From Tetraselmis striata (taxonomy: Eukaryota > Chlorophyta > Chlorodendrophyceae > Chlorodendrales > Chlorodendraceae), in NCBI GenBank assembly GCA_006384855.1, contig VCJN01000238.1, positions 62,001 to 126,000 of the forward strand: a stretch of 64,000 nt of DNA, given 5' to 3'. The position numbers and the translations under genes were made by a program. Positions within the stretch are counted from its first letter, which is position 1, and every line of letters begins with the position of its first letter. Shown here one piece after another: positions 53,644-64,000 of the stretch. A model generated the notes under the pieces. That model searched no databases and had not been told where the DNA came from. It saw nothing but the letters and a program-made list of their open reading frames with translations.

Positions 53644-55107
53644 AACTGCTCTCTCTAGCGGTACCGTGCCGCGTAGTCTTAGAAGTTAGTGCGATATTGG
53701 AGCAGCTTGTGGAAGGGCAAGCTATCCGCAGCAATGAGTTTGATATATGCGGTGTTGAGAGTGACATTTATGAGGCAGTTAAGGGACAATAAATTATGCT
53801 TTCTTCGATGTTGGATGTCGTTGGTTCTAGTGTTGAACGCATCGATGATGCCATATGTATCTGAATCCAAGCTACGTATGTACTATACGTGCCATTTCAT
53901 TGTTGCATTCAAGCTAGCTTCATTTCCTGTCTTCAACAATGTGTAGTCGCAAAAATGGCATGTATATGCTCTTAGGTATGCGTTGCAAGGAAATATACTG
54001 CAACGCCGCGCGTGACGCTGGCACTGTTACTGTACATTACACTGAACATTGGTGAGGAGCGGCGTAGCGGAAAAATCGCGGCGCTCATTGTTTTTCGCCC
54101 CCGGGACAGGACTTGCACCAGTGAAACCCTTGCAGCGTCTCTACGACGGCCGTTTAGGCAGCGATCCAGACGGCGCTCATTTTTCGCGGCACAACACTTC
54201 CCGAGGTAACCCGTACGATACTGCAAAAAATACCCAAATATAAGATCTGATATGCGGTTCGCGCCGTTAGTACATCGCGCGGCCTATTGCCCATGCTCTA
54301 GCCTCTAGCAAGCCCACGACTGTCAACCACCGACACCGCGACCGCCCGTAGCGCCAGCAGTACCTCTTTACGCGGCGATGGTGGGCGGTCGCGACCGCTA
54401 CGGCCACGCCAGCGGCGGCGTGCTGCTGCGGGATCTCCGTGGCGACCCAGCCGCAGCAACCGATTTGAGCGCCGTCCCAACCATAAACTTCGCACCGATA
54501 GGACATGCTCCGTCGGACTAGCTTAACGTACACTATTTATGCCTTCTATTTTGGCTAAACTGCCTTTCTATCCAAGCGGTTTTGACCCTAAAGACGCATG
54601 GAGTCAGCAAAACGCGAATCCCTGATGGGGGCGGTCAATCGGGCGGCAGTCGCGAGGGTGGACCTCGCGGCCGCCGTCCCGGGGCATACGCGCGCCAGCC
54701 TTGATCGCCCTGTATCCTCGAAGGGGGCAGGAGGTAGGGCTACGGGGTGATCGGGAGCTGGTGGGCTGGACGGGGGTGTGCTAGTCGATGCATGATTCGC
54801 CGCCCGCAGTATACCGAGCCGGTACTTCGGGCGGCACGACGAGTATCCCGGGGCGCAGCAGGCGCGCGGCGCGCGGACAGATTATTCGTATCTGCTATTA
54901 CTCGGATCGCGAAATGTCGTACGGGTTACCGCGGGAAGTGATGTGCTGCTATGCGCAAACTCGTCGAATTTGAGCGGTACGTACGGAGCACTGTCACCCA
55001 ATTGGCCACACAAGCGTTTGGCCATATTTCCTACCTTTCCTTGCAGAATTTCGCGAAAAGTTAACCGTTTGCTAACTTGTTATCTGGCGATGCATACAAC
55101 CCAGTTA
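53644..55107. other. Spacer, nothing supportable
   Basis: An AT-rich first part (to about 54,000) is followed by GC-rich sequence with only random short frames. No repeats beyond short words are seen. Confidence 0.4.
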
Positions 55108-55419
55108 TGATCTAAACTAATTCAATTATGGGGTTTCCTCCCTTGACCTAACCGCTTTTCAGCCACAAGTGCTGCTCAATGGTACGGAAACTAGCAGGCA
55201 CGTGTCGTTGCGCCCTTTTTGGGTGCAGCACGAGTAGACATAAAAGCAGCCATAACAACTGAGCCTGCCATCTTCCAGTTTTCGCTACGTTCCACACAGC
55301 GATGTTTCAAATTGTCTCGTAACCTGTTGCGAGCAAGGTCACCCCAGGTTGTTCAAGACCACACCCGGCTCACCACCCGTGTGTGATATTCTCATTCGTA
55401 CGACGTCCGTGCGTTACCA

Positions 55420-56291
55420 TGCCAGATGGAGAAGAACTAACCCGTCGTTGAGCCGACGCTCGAGTCGCTACACGCAGACGTGAAGGCCCAGTCTATATTA
55501 CTGCGAGAGCTTGCTACAACGATGGCCCAATTGACGGCTCGTGAGCGCGGTGTTGATGGAGAAGGAGCACATGGTTCCGGTTCCGGGCAGCGCATCGCGG
55601 GACAGCCGACAGGCAGCGGGGGAGCCACAGAGCGCCCCGACTTGCTAGAGCTAGCCCAGAGCGGCCGTGTCGGAGCAAAACCGTGAGTGACGAGGATGAC
55701 TACCCTCGCGGTGCCAGAACTACTGCAGAGAGTCTAGTTACGAGGCCGTTCGACCGGTCAGCCGAGTGCATGGACTCTTCCCCCTGAGCACCGACCTAAC
55801 GAACGAGTAACTCAAGCAGGACGACCGGCGTCCGCCGGCCCAGGAGGATTATCTATGGATGTCGTGTTTCGGCGCCCACATGGCCGCACTTTTCGTGGCT
55901 CTCGACGAGCTGCTGCCCTACGTCCACGCTGCAAATCAGGACTTCACCCCCTACCTCTCGAGAGCTCGGAACCACGCCGAAGCCATCGACAAGGCGTTTC
56001 GCTTTCGTTTGGCCTTCCTACGAAGGCTTAATGAGGTCAAGCGTGTGCACGGTGACCAAGGTGTTCTTGACGTGCTGCGAGCTCAGCACTTTCAGCCTGC
56101 TTCTGAGCATTTGGATTCCGCGATTTTGGGGACCTCATGAGGGACTACGAGCGTCGCGTCTTCGAGGCGACTGTGGCCAGCAGCGCCAAGGCAACCGTTA
56201 CTGCTCGGGTGGCGGCAGCAGCTGCAGGTCGCGGACGTGGACGAGGACGTGGCGCGGTGGACGCGGGCGTGGCCGCGAAGGTGAGCACGAG
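55420..56291 (+). pseudogene. Gag-like gene of the second DIRS-like element, broken
   Basis: It aligns along its length with the gag-like protein at 17,180–18,067. It starts MPDGEE, has an early stop and several frame changes (near 55,440, 55,685 and 56,135), and keeps the block FTPYLSRARNHAEAIDKAF. It ends in Arg–Gly repeats. Confidence 0.8.
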
Positions 56292-56521
56292 TGACGGTGT
56301 GGGGCGCCTTTCGTCGGAGCTGCAAGAGCTTTGCGAGGCCACCTTTCGGTGACCGCCGCAAAGCGCAACCTTGCAGCTCAACGGCGGGATGTGCGCAGGA
56401 CCTGACCCCCCCCCCCCCCCCCCCCCACCTTACAGATTTCGTTTAGACCTTCCTCGGTGCGGCGCTTCTCACAGCTACAGCCGAGTGCGGCTCGACCATC
56501 CGCACACCTGCACATGGCGGG

Positions 56522-57737
56522 TGGTGACAACCTTGTAACCAATTATTGTTGTATTCTCAAAACTCTGTAGCCTCTCGCCTTTACACCACCACTGCACACC
56601 ACCTTTGTTTGTCTTTGAGTCTCTATCCACCTTTCCGTCTAGTACTCATCACACTCATGGAAGCTATGGCAGCACATAGTGGGTTGTGTACACATACAAG
56701 TGCCTCAGCCGTATCCGGCACATCCCCTGTCCAATAAAGGCCACCGAAACTTCACGGTTTAAAGTCCGGTCTACGAGACAACGGATCTGCCTCATTCCAC
56801 TTGCCTTTTCTATATGCAAGGGACATCGAACCAACATAAGGCTGTAAGTCGCGCACATAGCGAGCTTGGCGCCTACTTATCCGTTCTGTAGGTTGCTTGA
56901 GCAAATGCCGTAGGGTGCCATGGTATGAAACAACAAGGAATCGACGGCAACCTTCAACATAACACCTCCAATGCTTAATTGACTCACAGATGGCCAATGC
57001 CTCGAGGTCATAAGCAAAGTAAGTATTACCGCGCTCAGCTTAATTCAGCTTCCGCGCCCAGTATGTTGGTACGCGTCCAATACGCCCAGTTACTGGTTGT
57101 GGGCCTCCTCCCTGGTTCTGCAATACTACGGCAGCTAGCCCTACGTTGGACGCATCTGTCGCTACGGTGAACGACTACCTCCTACGGCGTCCGAGTTCGT
57201 CATAGCCAATCGTATAAGAATATGGAGCTAACACTCGCTCCGAAACCAGTGCGGCAGTCTCAGCCGGATAGAGACTCAAAGACAAACAAAGGTGGGTGTG
57301 CAGTGGTGGTGCAAAGGCGAGAGGCTACAGTGTTTTGAGAATACAACAATAATTGCTTACAAGATTGTCACCACCCGCCGCTATATATATTATGGTTGGT
57401 GCCAGCACTGGTCGTCAGACCATGCCGACCTATAGCAGCACGCTCACTGCGAAGAGCGTCACCTTGGAGAGACGAACAGACGACTAAACGTCTGCCTCGT
57501 TTTGGTATGGCATTGCTTAGTATATTGCCTGGTACTGACAAATACTGAGCAGACATATACGGACCTCGGGTAGTCGATACCCGGTACGAGTACTAGTGCG
57601 CGCGTCGTGCGCGCCCTCGTACTAGTACCTGTTATTGTACCCGTAGAATGTTACACCACTCTGCGGTACTGGTACTTGTACAGTATTATGCCAAAGATAG
57701 TGCAGGACAAGTTACACAATAGTATAACTGTCACACT
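56522..57737 (-). mobile_element. Ty3/Gypsy retrotransposon fragment inserted in the DIRS-like element
   Basis: Comparison with the other DIRS-like copy shows the extra DNA lies exactly between two TGGCGG words (56,516–56,521 and 57,738–57,743), a likely target-site duplication. The minus strand encodes the end of a reverse transcriptase and an RNase H (57,267–56,752). Its right part (57,265–57,737) matches the LTR-like sequence at 985–1397. Its left part (56,522–56,636) is an inverted copy of about 115 bases of that LTR. Gag, integrase and most of the polymerase are missing. Confidence 0.75.
56752..57267 (-). pseudogene. Ty3/Gypsy RNase H domain with in-frame stops
   Basis: The RNase H of LTR retrotransposons degrades the RNA strand of RNA:DNA hybrids. 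Visible are the start VATDASNVGLAAVVLQ with the catalytic Asp, then ERGNTYFAYDLEALAICES, TERISRRQARYV and the end WNEADPLSRRPDF, all in the usual Gypsy order. In-frame stops lie near 57,172 and 57,042. It is not functional. Confidence 0.85.
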
Positions 57738-59282
57738 TGGCGGCTCAACCAACCGCCTCCCGTACCATCCCATCACTGCGTCCGTCGGTTGTTACACTGC
57801 GTGCTACAACTGGTTCGCAACGACCAAGCTTCGCGCGTGTACGTTACGCGCGTTACAGGCGCTACGAGCGCGCAAGGCGCGCGGGGCGGCCCTCCTACCT
57901 GAACCTAGCCCCGCAAACCCGTACTGGCGCTACTGCGAACTCGTCCAGCAACTACCGGCCAACCGCCGGGAACCTAACCGCTGCTGCCGAGTACTTTGCA
58001 AACAGTAGTCGCCCTCCTGGTACGCTGTCGGTAAAATGACGCACTTACGTAATTGACGAGCCCGGAGCTGTCGCCCCCTGGGCTGCGTCACTGCGATCAC
58101 GAGTGCAGGATGCTTTCGGCTCAGACGAACTAGGACAGCGGACGCTCGACCTGCTCTCCAGCTCCCTCACCACTCAGACACTCAAGAGCTACGCCGGCAG
58201 ATTGTCTCAGTTCGCGGAGTTCTGCCACGACACCGAGAACATCAGCCCGTTGGAGGCCATTGCTACTGTCGTCCGGTACGTTGCCTGGATTGGTGAGCGA
58301 GGGCACATTGGTGCTAAGTCCTTGCAAACCTGTCATGTCCGCAATCAACACGTTCTTCGAGCTGCACAACCTCGACCCAATCGCCAAGAACAGTCTACAC
58401 CTTACTACAGCCAGGCGTGGGCTGATGCTGCGGCAGCGATGTCTGGAAGCCGCCCCTTTGCGAGTTCCTCTGCCTGCTGATGTAGCTTTTAGCTTCGTCG
58501 AAAAGGCCGAGTTGATTGTGTCCGTTCCCACGACAGAGTCCCAACACGACTTCCGAGTCCTCGTGGCCTCGGTTGTCAACTTCATGTTCTTTGCCAAGGG
58601 ACTTACTGGCGTGTCCTGCCGAGTGCGGGATGTGCATGTCGACGATTACAACATTACCCTGCAGATGTACCGCGAGAAAGGCCCCGCTAGCCGACGGGGA
58701 CCCGACAACCTGCGCGTATTTCTCTTTCCGGTGTCAGAGCACCCTCGAGTTACACGTATCCCACACCACTTCATCGACAACGTACAATCTGTTCCCTTGG
58801 TTATTGTTGCCTTGGCTGAAACAAACTTCTGGGCGGTCACCCCGAACGAGCAGTCAAAACTTTGGACTGCCGCGACAATGTCGGAATGGCTGTCTGCAGC
58901 CGTCCGGCTTGTCGGTGCTGCCCCTCCCGCCGGCACTTTTTTTGACCTCACACAGACTTCGCAAGGGACCAGCGTCTGCCCCCAAGCAACTAACGCCATC
59001 GGAGTTCCATTGTCCCACATTCGCTACCAAGTCGGCTGGGCCACTAACTCCGATGTCGTTATGGACTGCATCGAACCCAACGTTCTTACTTCCTTCAACT
59101 GGCGCATGGTTTTTCTTTGGCCACATCGCCCCCCTCCGCCACTTCCATGTCCAACAGGACTCCGCAGCGGTGGCCTTCCCGGTGCCTCCTTCATGATCTG
59201 GCGCTACCACTTCTCCGTCAATGCACCGCTCTCTCCGTTCGCTCATGACTGGCAAAGCCATACTCAACTTGAAATGATCTAA
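57738..59282 (+). pseudogene. Tyrosine recombinase of the second DIRS-like element, inactive
   Basis: It aligns with the recombinase at 15,600–17,143. It is frameshifted near 58,025, 58,255, 58,325 and around 58,938–58,985, where a T-run shifts the frame across the H-x-x-R box (HRLRKG, readable only in another frame). Two catalytic positions are changed: box I reads FFAKGLTGVSC (Arg to Lys) and the active-site Tyr position reads MDCIEP (Tyr to Cys). Confidence 0.85.
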
Positions 59283-59693
59283 ACTAGTTTATGGGGGTTT
59301 CCTCCCTTGACCTAACCGCTTTTCAGCTACAAGTGCTGCTCAGTGGTACGGGAACTAGGCACCTGTCGTTGCGCCCTTTTTGGGTGCAGCACGAGTAGAC
59401 ATAAAAGCAGCCATAACAGCTGAGCCTGCCATCTTCCAGTTTTCGCTGCGTTCCACGCTGCGCCCTCCCTGACTCCGTTTTTCCCTCCACCCTTTTCACT
59501 TACCTTCCTGCCACTTTCGGCCCTTGACCGTGTTAAACAGCCTGCATGACCTTTTTGGCAAAACCAGACTCAACTTGAAATAGGGCTTGCCAAGGTGAGC
59601 TGGCCAGGTGCCGTCGAGTATCCCGTTCGCGCGAGCTGTTTTGCGAATAACAGTGCGAAGCGACGGTAGGGACTACCAGTACCCGTCGTAAAT

Positions 59694-60107
59694 AATTACA
59701 TGAGCTAGCAGGAGAAGGCGATATCAGGAAATCACCGGAAAAAAGGACAATCAGAAAGGTCCTCTGCAACGACTGCGAGGTGGAAGCAGCAACATTAGAA
59801 GACGCAGAATGGGCACGAGCCCACGCATCAGACTTGGCCATCTGCACACCCGTCGTAAATGGCACTAAGGATTAGTATCCATATTTATATTAAGTACAGG
59901 TACCCGTCCGTGGTGATTTTTTATTACATCAGGGCTTTCACAAATGCGCACTACATACAGAACTATGAATGGTCCGTGGTAATCGTCTCAGTAGATTCAG
60001 CACACTGGTTATTAATTTGGATTCAGCACACTGGTACCGTACCATGTACAAACACAAATTATTTTGGTGATTTCCGATATCGCCTTCTGCTGCTAGCTCA
60101 TGTAATT
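59694..60107. repeat. Inverted-repeat pair (MITE-like)
   Basis: The left arm 59,694–59,735 and the right arm 60,066–60,107 are inverted copies of about 42 bases, containing GGTGATTTCC, GATATCGCCTTCT and GCTAGCTCATGTAATT. Single arms occur near 18,712, 9560 and, weaker, 370. Confidence 0.75.
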
Positions 60108-60212
60108 TTTATGTACAAACACAAACGGTTCGCGGTAATAAAATATCGTCCCCCCCCCCCCCCCCCCCCCCAACACCCCGCCGCCGCGATAAGATCAGCG
60201 ATAAGGAAAACT

Positions 60213-60845
60213 TTTTAATTACATCACGGCTTTCACAACAGCGCACTACAACAGAACTAACAGCAGCTATGAAAGGTTGCCAGCAGAAGAGAGACATAAG
60301 CCCGAAACCAAGGTCGAGCAGGAGGACAGGGAGCCAAGAACCAAGAAGGAGCCAAGGGAACCACGAAGTCACTTAGCAACCAGGAACTTAAGGAACCCCC
60401 GCCCCGGGGTAGGCTATCAGCTGCGGCGAGGACGCTTGCAGCCAATGACCCGGGTCATAGCAACATATGCCGACGAGCGACGCGACGCAGGCGCAGGAGC
60501 ACCATCACGTGCCGCATGCGCGGCCGCGACCCCGCCAAGATAAGGAAAATTAGAGCGGAGAGAAAAAAGAGAGGAAAATTAGAGCTGTACGGGTACGGGT
60601 AGCTAGTCGCTGTACTGCGACACATTCTCGCAGTATGTCATCCACGAATCCTCCGCGCGCTAAAAGAATCCTCCGCGCGTTAAAAGCGCGTTACTCCGCG
60701 ATTTACTCCTAATAAGGAGGTAGCTTTTCATAGCCGCTCGACCCTGGTTTCAGGCTTATGTCTCTCTTTTGCTGGCAACCTTTCATAGTTGCTGATAGTT
60801 CTGTTTATAGTGCGCATGTGTTGAGGCACTGATGTAAAATGACCC
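60213..60845. repeat. Foldback element with arms of about 110 bases
   Basis: The left arm 60,213–60,320 and right arm 60,737–60,845 are inverted, imperfect copies; the best block is GGCTTATGTCTCTCTT(C/T)TGCTG. The outer end (ATTACATCA.GGCTTTCACAA) also occurs alone near 59,925–59,960. No coding sequence inside is convincing. Confidence 0.7.
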
Positions 60846-61635
60846 TTTTTATAGCCGCGCTCTATCAAAAGCGCTGGGGATCCGTGGATATACTCCGATG
60901 GCATACTCCGATTTTGTCGATATATCGAGAGATTATCTCCTCACAGCGCACTGTTATGTTAAAGCACTGATGTAAGACAAAATCTATGGGGATACTCACA
61001 GCGCGCCGGCGTAGTATACGGTAGTCGGTAGTACGGTACAGGTACAGTAGTCGAGTACGGGTGATACACCCCGCCCGCCGGCCGCCAAAAGCGCACCACG
61101 GGTACTGAGGAGCCCTTGTGGAGTCGTCAGAGCAGACACTGACCCTCCTTCGCGCGTCCATGCGCGTGCCCGCGAGTACAGTCCAGGCGTCAACGGTCAC
61201 CTGCTCCCTGTCCCAGGCTCGGGATACTCGGCCGCCAGCTCAATAACACAGCGGCACGTCGGTGACTCGGTGTACAACGCATCGCACCCCGGTCAGCCAG
61301 GAGGGCCGATTCGCGTGCCCCTGTACTTTACTCGGCCTATTTATTAATCGGCCTCCCGCTCGGGAAGCGAGGCGCAAATACCTCACTGAGCGGGGAGCGG
61401 CTGCTGGCAGGTAGAGAGACGGGCGAGAATGAGGAAGCGGTAGATAAGTATCGCCTGCTTAAAATCTGCTCCGTCGAGCCAGGGTGGCCAGGGCGAGCGA
61501 GACAGAGGGGTTGCGTTCTGAGAAGCAAATACCAGGAAGGGGGGGGGCGGCGGGCGGCCGGGAAAAAAAGAGCGGCAGACGACAGCCGGCTGGCAGCAGC
61601 CGGAGCGCGGCCTTTGCCAGCAACCACGCGTCGCC

Positions 61636-61795
61636 ATGGGGCTTGCGAGCGTAAACAAGGGCCGCAAGCGGAGTGCGGGCTCTGCCAGCAGGAAGCGGAG
61701 GAAGCCCGGGCGCGCATTGAGCAGCACGTCCTTGGGGGAGCCCATGTGCAACTGGGCGGAGGAGGACATGCAGCTGATGGACAGCAGCGCCCCCC
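61636..61795 (+). CDS. Possible first exon of the channel gene
   Basis: 53 codons from a Met, basic at first (GRKRSAGSASRKRRKPG), then EEDMQLMDSSAP. It ends where a GT followed by a C-run begins. It resembles a cytoplasmic N-terminus but has no domain, and the splice phase is wrong by one base for the exon at 62,340. Confidence 0.3.
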
Positions 61796-61918
61796 GTGCG
61801 CCCCCCCCCCCCCCCCCCGACTCCTTCCGCCCTTCTTTTCAGAGCAGAGGAGTGGCATCTTCGTGTGCCTTAGATAAACTAGGATAGAAATCCTCAGCAC
61901 TGATGTACCTTCATCGGA

Positions 61919-61920
<2 letters not shown>

Positions 61921-61985
<65 letters not shown>
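61921..61985. repeat. (TA)n microsatellite
   Basis: About 32 uninterrupted TA units, probably inside the first intron of the channel gene. Confidence 0.95.
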
Positions 61986-61990
<5 letters not shown>

Positions 61991-62339
61991 AACCGTGTGG
62001 GGTGATGCCCTTAGCAACACCCCCAGGCCTCCGAGATGGGGACGTTTCACCATACCATACCATATCCTGAAATAATTTAGAGCAACAATCACCCAAAGCA
62101 TCGCCTGCACTATTGTGGGCTGCGCTAACATGTAAATGTTTGCTGCATACTCGCCCGCAGAGCAACGAAACAAGTTTTTTGCGCGAGAGGTGCGTGCACT
62201 TTGCTCCATGTCATGGCTGCCGGGTCTTATGGGCCGGCTGCCGGGGACCCAGCCATGACTAGTTGATGCATGCCAGAGACGGCACACGCTGCTGCGCGCT
62301 CGGGAATGCTGACCGGGACTGCATGCCTATGCGCGGTAG

Positions 62340-63400
62340 ATCGAGGTGAGCGCGGAGGAGTTTGAGGAGTGCCGGGAGCTGTACCTATCGTCGGTGAAGG
62401 AAACCGGTGGAGAGATGCCCAAGGAATTTGCGGAGATCGACATCGCCGAAGACTTGAGCATAAGGGGGGGGCTTCGCTTATCAGGGGAGAAGAGGTCCAT
62501 TGATTTTGGCAGCCGCACTGGAGCCATACCCCTGCACTTGCGCAACTCCATGAACGTCAATGGTGCCAGCAGCCCTACATCACCCGTTCGGCTTGGGGCC
62601 TCGCGGGACACGGTCACCTCCGCAACCTTCTGAGGGCAGTACAAAGAGGCGAGGAGCACCGTTGGCGAGGAGCTCATCCATCATGCTGCAGATGCCGAAG
62701 AAGGAGCAACGCAGGTCTGCTGGCTGGACCCATTTCCTGCCGGCCCGCCCTACACGCATCCCTCGTTGACACTTCGGAGGCAGGGTGCCAGCCCCGGCGC
62801 GGCGTCCCGCTGAGTCGCATGCCCTGTCTCACCCCGCCGCACCCCGCAGCCAAAGGTACCGCTCCTGCATGGGCGCCCCCATCATCAGCCCCTTCAACAA
62901 GGCGTACCTCATCTGGCGCTGGATAATCCTGGCCCTGGACGCGACGTACGCGGCCTTCCTGGTGCCCATCCATGCCGCCGTGCAGCCTCATCAAGAAGAG
63001 GGACAAATATCGTGGTGCGACCCCCCCCTCCCCCAGAACCACACACCCACACCCACACCGTCCTCTCAATTTCTACCCCAAATCAGCATGAGCAGGCAGG
63101 GTGAGCGGACGCAGCTCAGGGCGATGCTTTGCTGTGCCGCGCATGCACAGGCTGGAGGTGGTGGCCATCGCCTCCACTCTGCTGTACGGAATGGACATGA
63201 TGATCCAGTTCAACGTTGCATGGATCGCGTACAGCCAGGACCTCAAGCAGGTGCTCGTCCTGGACGGCAAGAAGATCGCCAAGTTTTACCTGAAGAAGGG
63301 CTTCATCATTGACTTCCTCACCATTGTCCCCATGCTCATGGATGTACGGCCTCCCCCCCCCCCCCCCCCCACCACCCCAGATACACACAACCCAAACACA

Positions 63401-63440
<40 letters not shown>

Positions 63441-63971
63441 TGCGCGCTCGTGTGCAAGCATGCCGCGGCATCGATGCACACCCACATCCTGCCCAGGAGC
63501 AACCCTTGACGTGTCTTCCGCGCTGACCATGCCATGCACCCCGCCCGTGCAGATAATGATCCGGATATCCTTGGCGTCCATGGATACAGACACCATGCCG
63601 GAATGGGTGGTGGTGGTCTCGCCGTGGATACGAGGGCTGCGGCTGCTCCGTTTCATTAGAGTGTTTCACATATGCCGGGTGACCCCTCCCTCTCCATCGC
63701 CCTTACAACCGCCCGCACATGCACATCTGCGCATGACCTCCTCCCCACCATCCCCGCCCTTGCTGACGTTGTCAATCTCCCTGCCGCGGTGACTCGTGCC
63801 CAGCTGGACTTCCTCACCCGCATCACCGGCCGCATGGACGTGTTTTCGCCCGCGGTCTCCTCGCTGGTCATGCTGCTGTACTTCATCGCGTTCATGGTGA
63901 ACCTCCTCGGCTGCATCTGGTACATCATCGGCTGGTACGGCGGCTACCAGGACTCCTGGCTCATCACCAAG
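62340..63971 (+). CDS. Voltage-gated/cyclic-nucleotide-type cation channel, 5' part, cut by window end
   Basis: Exons: about 62340–62714 (with one frame problem near 62,600–62,635), 62850–63014, 63151–63343, 63553–63678 and 63804–63971. The last four join in consistent phase. The protein would sit in a membrane and conduct cations. Visible parts: a cytoplasmic N-terminus; S1 (KAYLIWRWIILALDATYAAF) preceded by APIISPFN; S2 (VVAIASTLLYGMDMMIQF); a linker DGKKIAKFYLKKGFIIDFLT leading to S3, typical of EAG/CNG/plant Shaker-like channels; S4 with repeated Arg (RGLRLLRFIRVFHICR); and S5 (SLVMLLYFIAFMVNLLGCIW). The pore and any cyclic-nucleotide-binding domain would lie beyond 64,000. The frame problem may be an indel or a missed splice. 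At least three introns have C-runs near their donor. Confidence 0.75.
63354..63438 (+). repeat. C-run and (CA)n in a channel-gene intron
   Basis: The intron starts GTACGGCCTC, then about 18 C, a short spacer and a long (CA)n tract up to 63,438. Confidence 0.9.
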
Positions 63972-64000
63972 GTGCTTCCCCCCTGCCCCCCCCCCCCCCC

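Larger units (their letters stand above)
55108..59580 (+). mobile_element. Second DIRS/PAT-like element, decayed, with a nested retrotransposon fragment
   Basis: The element has the same architecture as 15,128–18,333 but on the plus strand: A1 at about 55,108–55,306, a gag-like region, a tyrosine recombinase, then B1 (about 59,250–59,276), A2 (about 59,277–59,465) and B2 ending at 59,580 with ACTCAACTTGAAA. Here A1 starts TGATCTAAACTA. Again no reverse transcriptase belonging to this element is found. A 1.2-kb Ty3/Gypsy fragment (56,522–57,737) interrupts the part between the two genes. Both genes carry frameshifts. Confidence 0.85.
60846..62339. other. Upstream region of the channel gene
   Basis: It contains a C-run (61,801–61,818) and a (TA)n tract (61,921–61,985). 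A possible first coding exon (61,636–61,795) starts MGLASVNKGRKRSAG and is followed by GTGCG plus the C-run, but its phase does not match the next exon at 62,340 as written. Confidence 0.35.

Noticed and set aside
61337..62287. 316-codon minus-strand frame
   Set aside because: It runs through the (TA)n tract as Tyr-Ile repeats and has no domain; the plus strand belongs to the channel gene region.
63116..63669. Minus-strand frames with CVCVCV and Gly runs
   Set aside because: Translation of (CA)n and C-runs in a channel-gene intron.

Overview
This is nuclear DNA of a eukaryote, most probably a green alga of the Chlorophyta. Coding exons are GC-rich and broken by GT–AG introns. TTTAGGG-type telomere-like repeats occur inside the window. 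One mobile-element family resembles the DIRS-like elements (TOC1, Kangaroo) known from volvocine algae. There are many perfect C or G runs of 13–40 bases, and C-(CA)n compound microsatellites. I cannot name the species. No prokaryotic operon, CRISPR array or rRNA gene is visible.

Layout. 1–9.4 kb is repeat-rich: TTCACTACAGG/poly-C clusters, an LTR-retrotransposon end (631–1397), a broken LINE-like retrotransposon on the minus strand (2541–6212), a terminal-inverted-repeat element (6859–7885) and a 196-bp G-rich tandem repeat (7991–8520). 9.4–12.2 kb holds at most one poorly supported gene. 12.2–15.1 kb is an AT-rich island without genes. 15,128–18,333 is a DIRS/PAT-like tyrosine-recombinase element on the minus strand, inserted cleanly into a 5'-truncated LINE tail that itself ends at telomere-like repeats.

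The main gene is a 17-exon plus-strand ankyrin-repeat gene (19,978–36,331) encoding about 3,800 residues. It ends in an unrecognised domain with two CxxC pairs and contains two adjacent, nearly identical 819-bp exons. Next come a triple-KH RNA-binding protein of the poly(rC)-binding-protein/hnRNP K/Nova type (38,399–40,202, minus), a JMJD6-like JmjC oxygenase (43,878–45,481, minus), a long repeat-rich stretch with a decayed coding-like region of unknown function (51.6–53.6 kb), and a second, decayed DIRS-like element (55,108–59,580, plus) with a fragment of Ty3/Gypsy retrotransposon inserted in it. Foldback repeats follow. The window closes with the 5' part of a six-transmembrane cation-channel gene (about 62,340 to beyond the right edge).

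The most unusual signal is the placement of the C-runs. In the ankyrin, KH, JMJD6-like and channel genes, at least eight introns begin with GT followed within about 1–10 bases by a long sense-strand C-run. The KH protein in this window belongs to a family known for binding poly(C) RNA, and both of its own visible introns start this way. A link between the two is my inference. The four host genes show no operon-like arrangement and no clear shared pathway.
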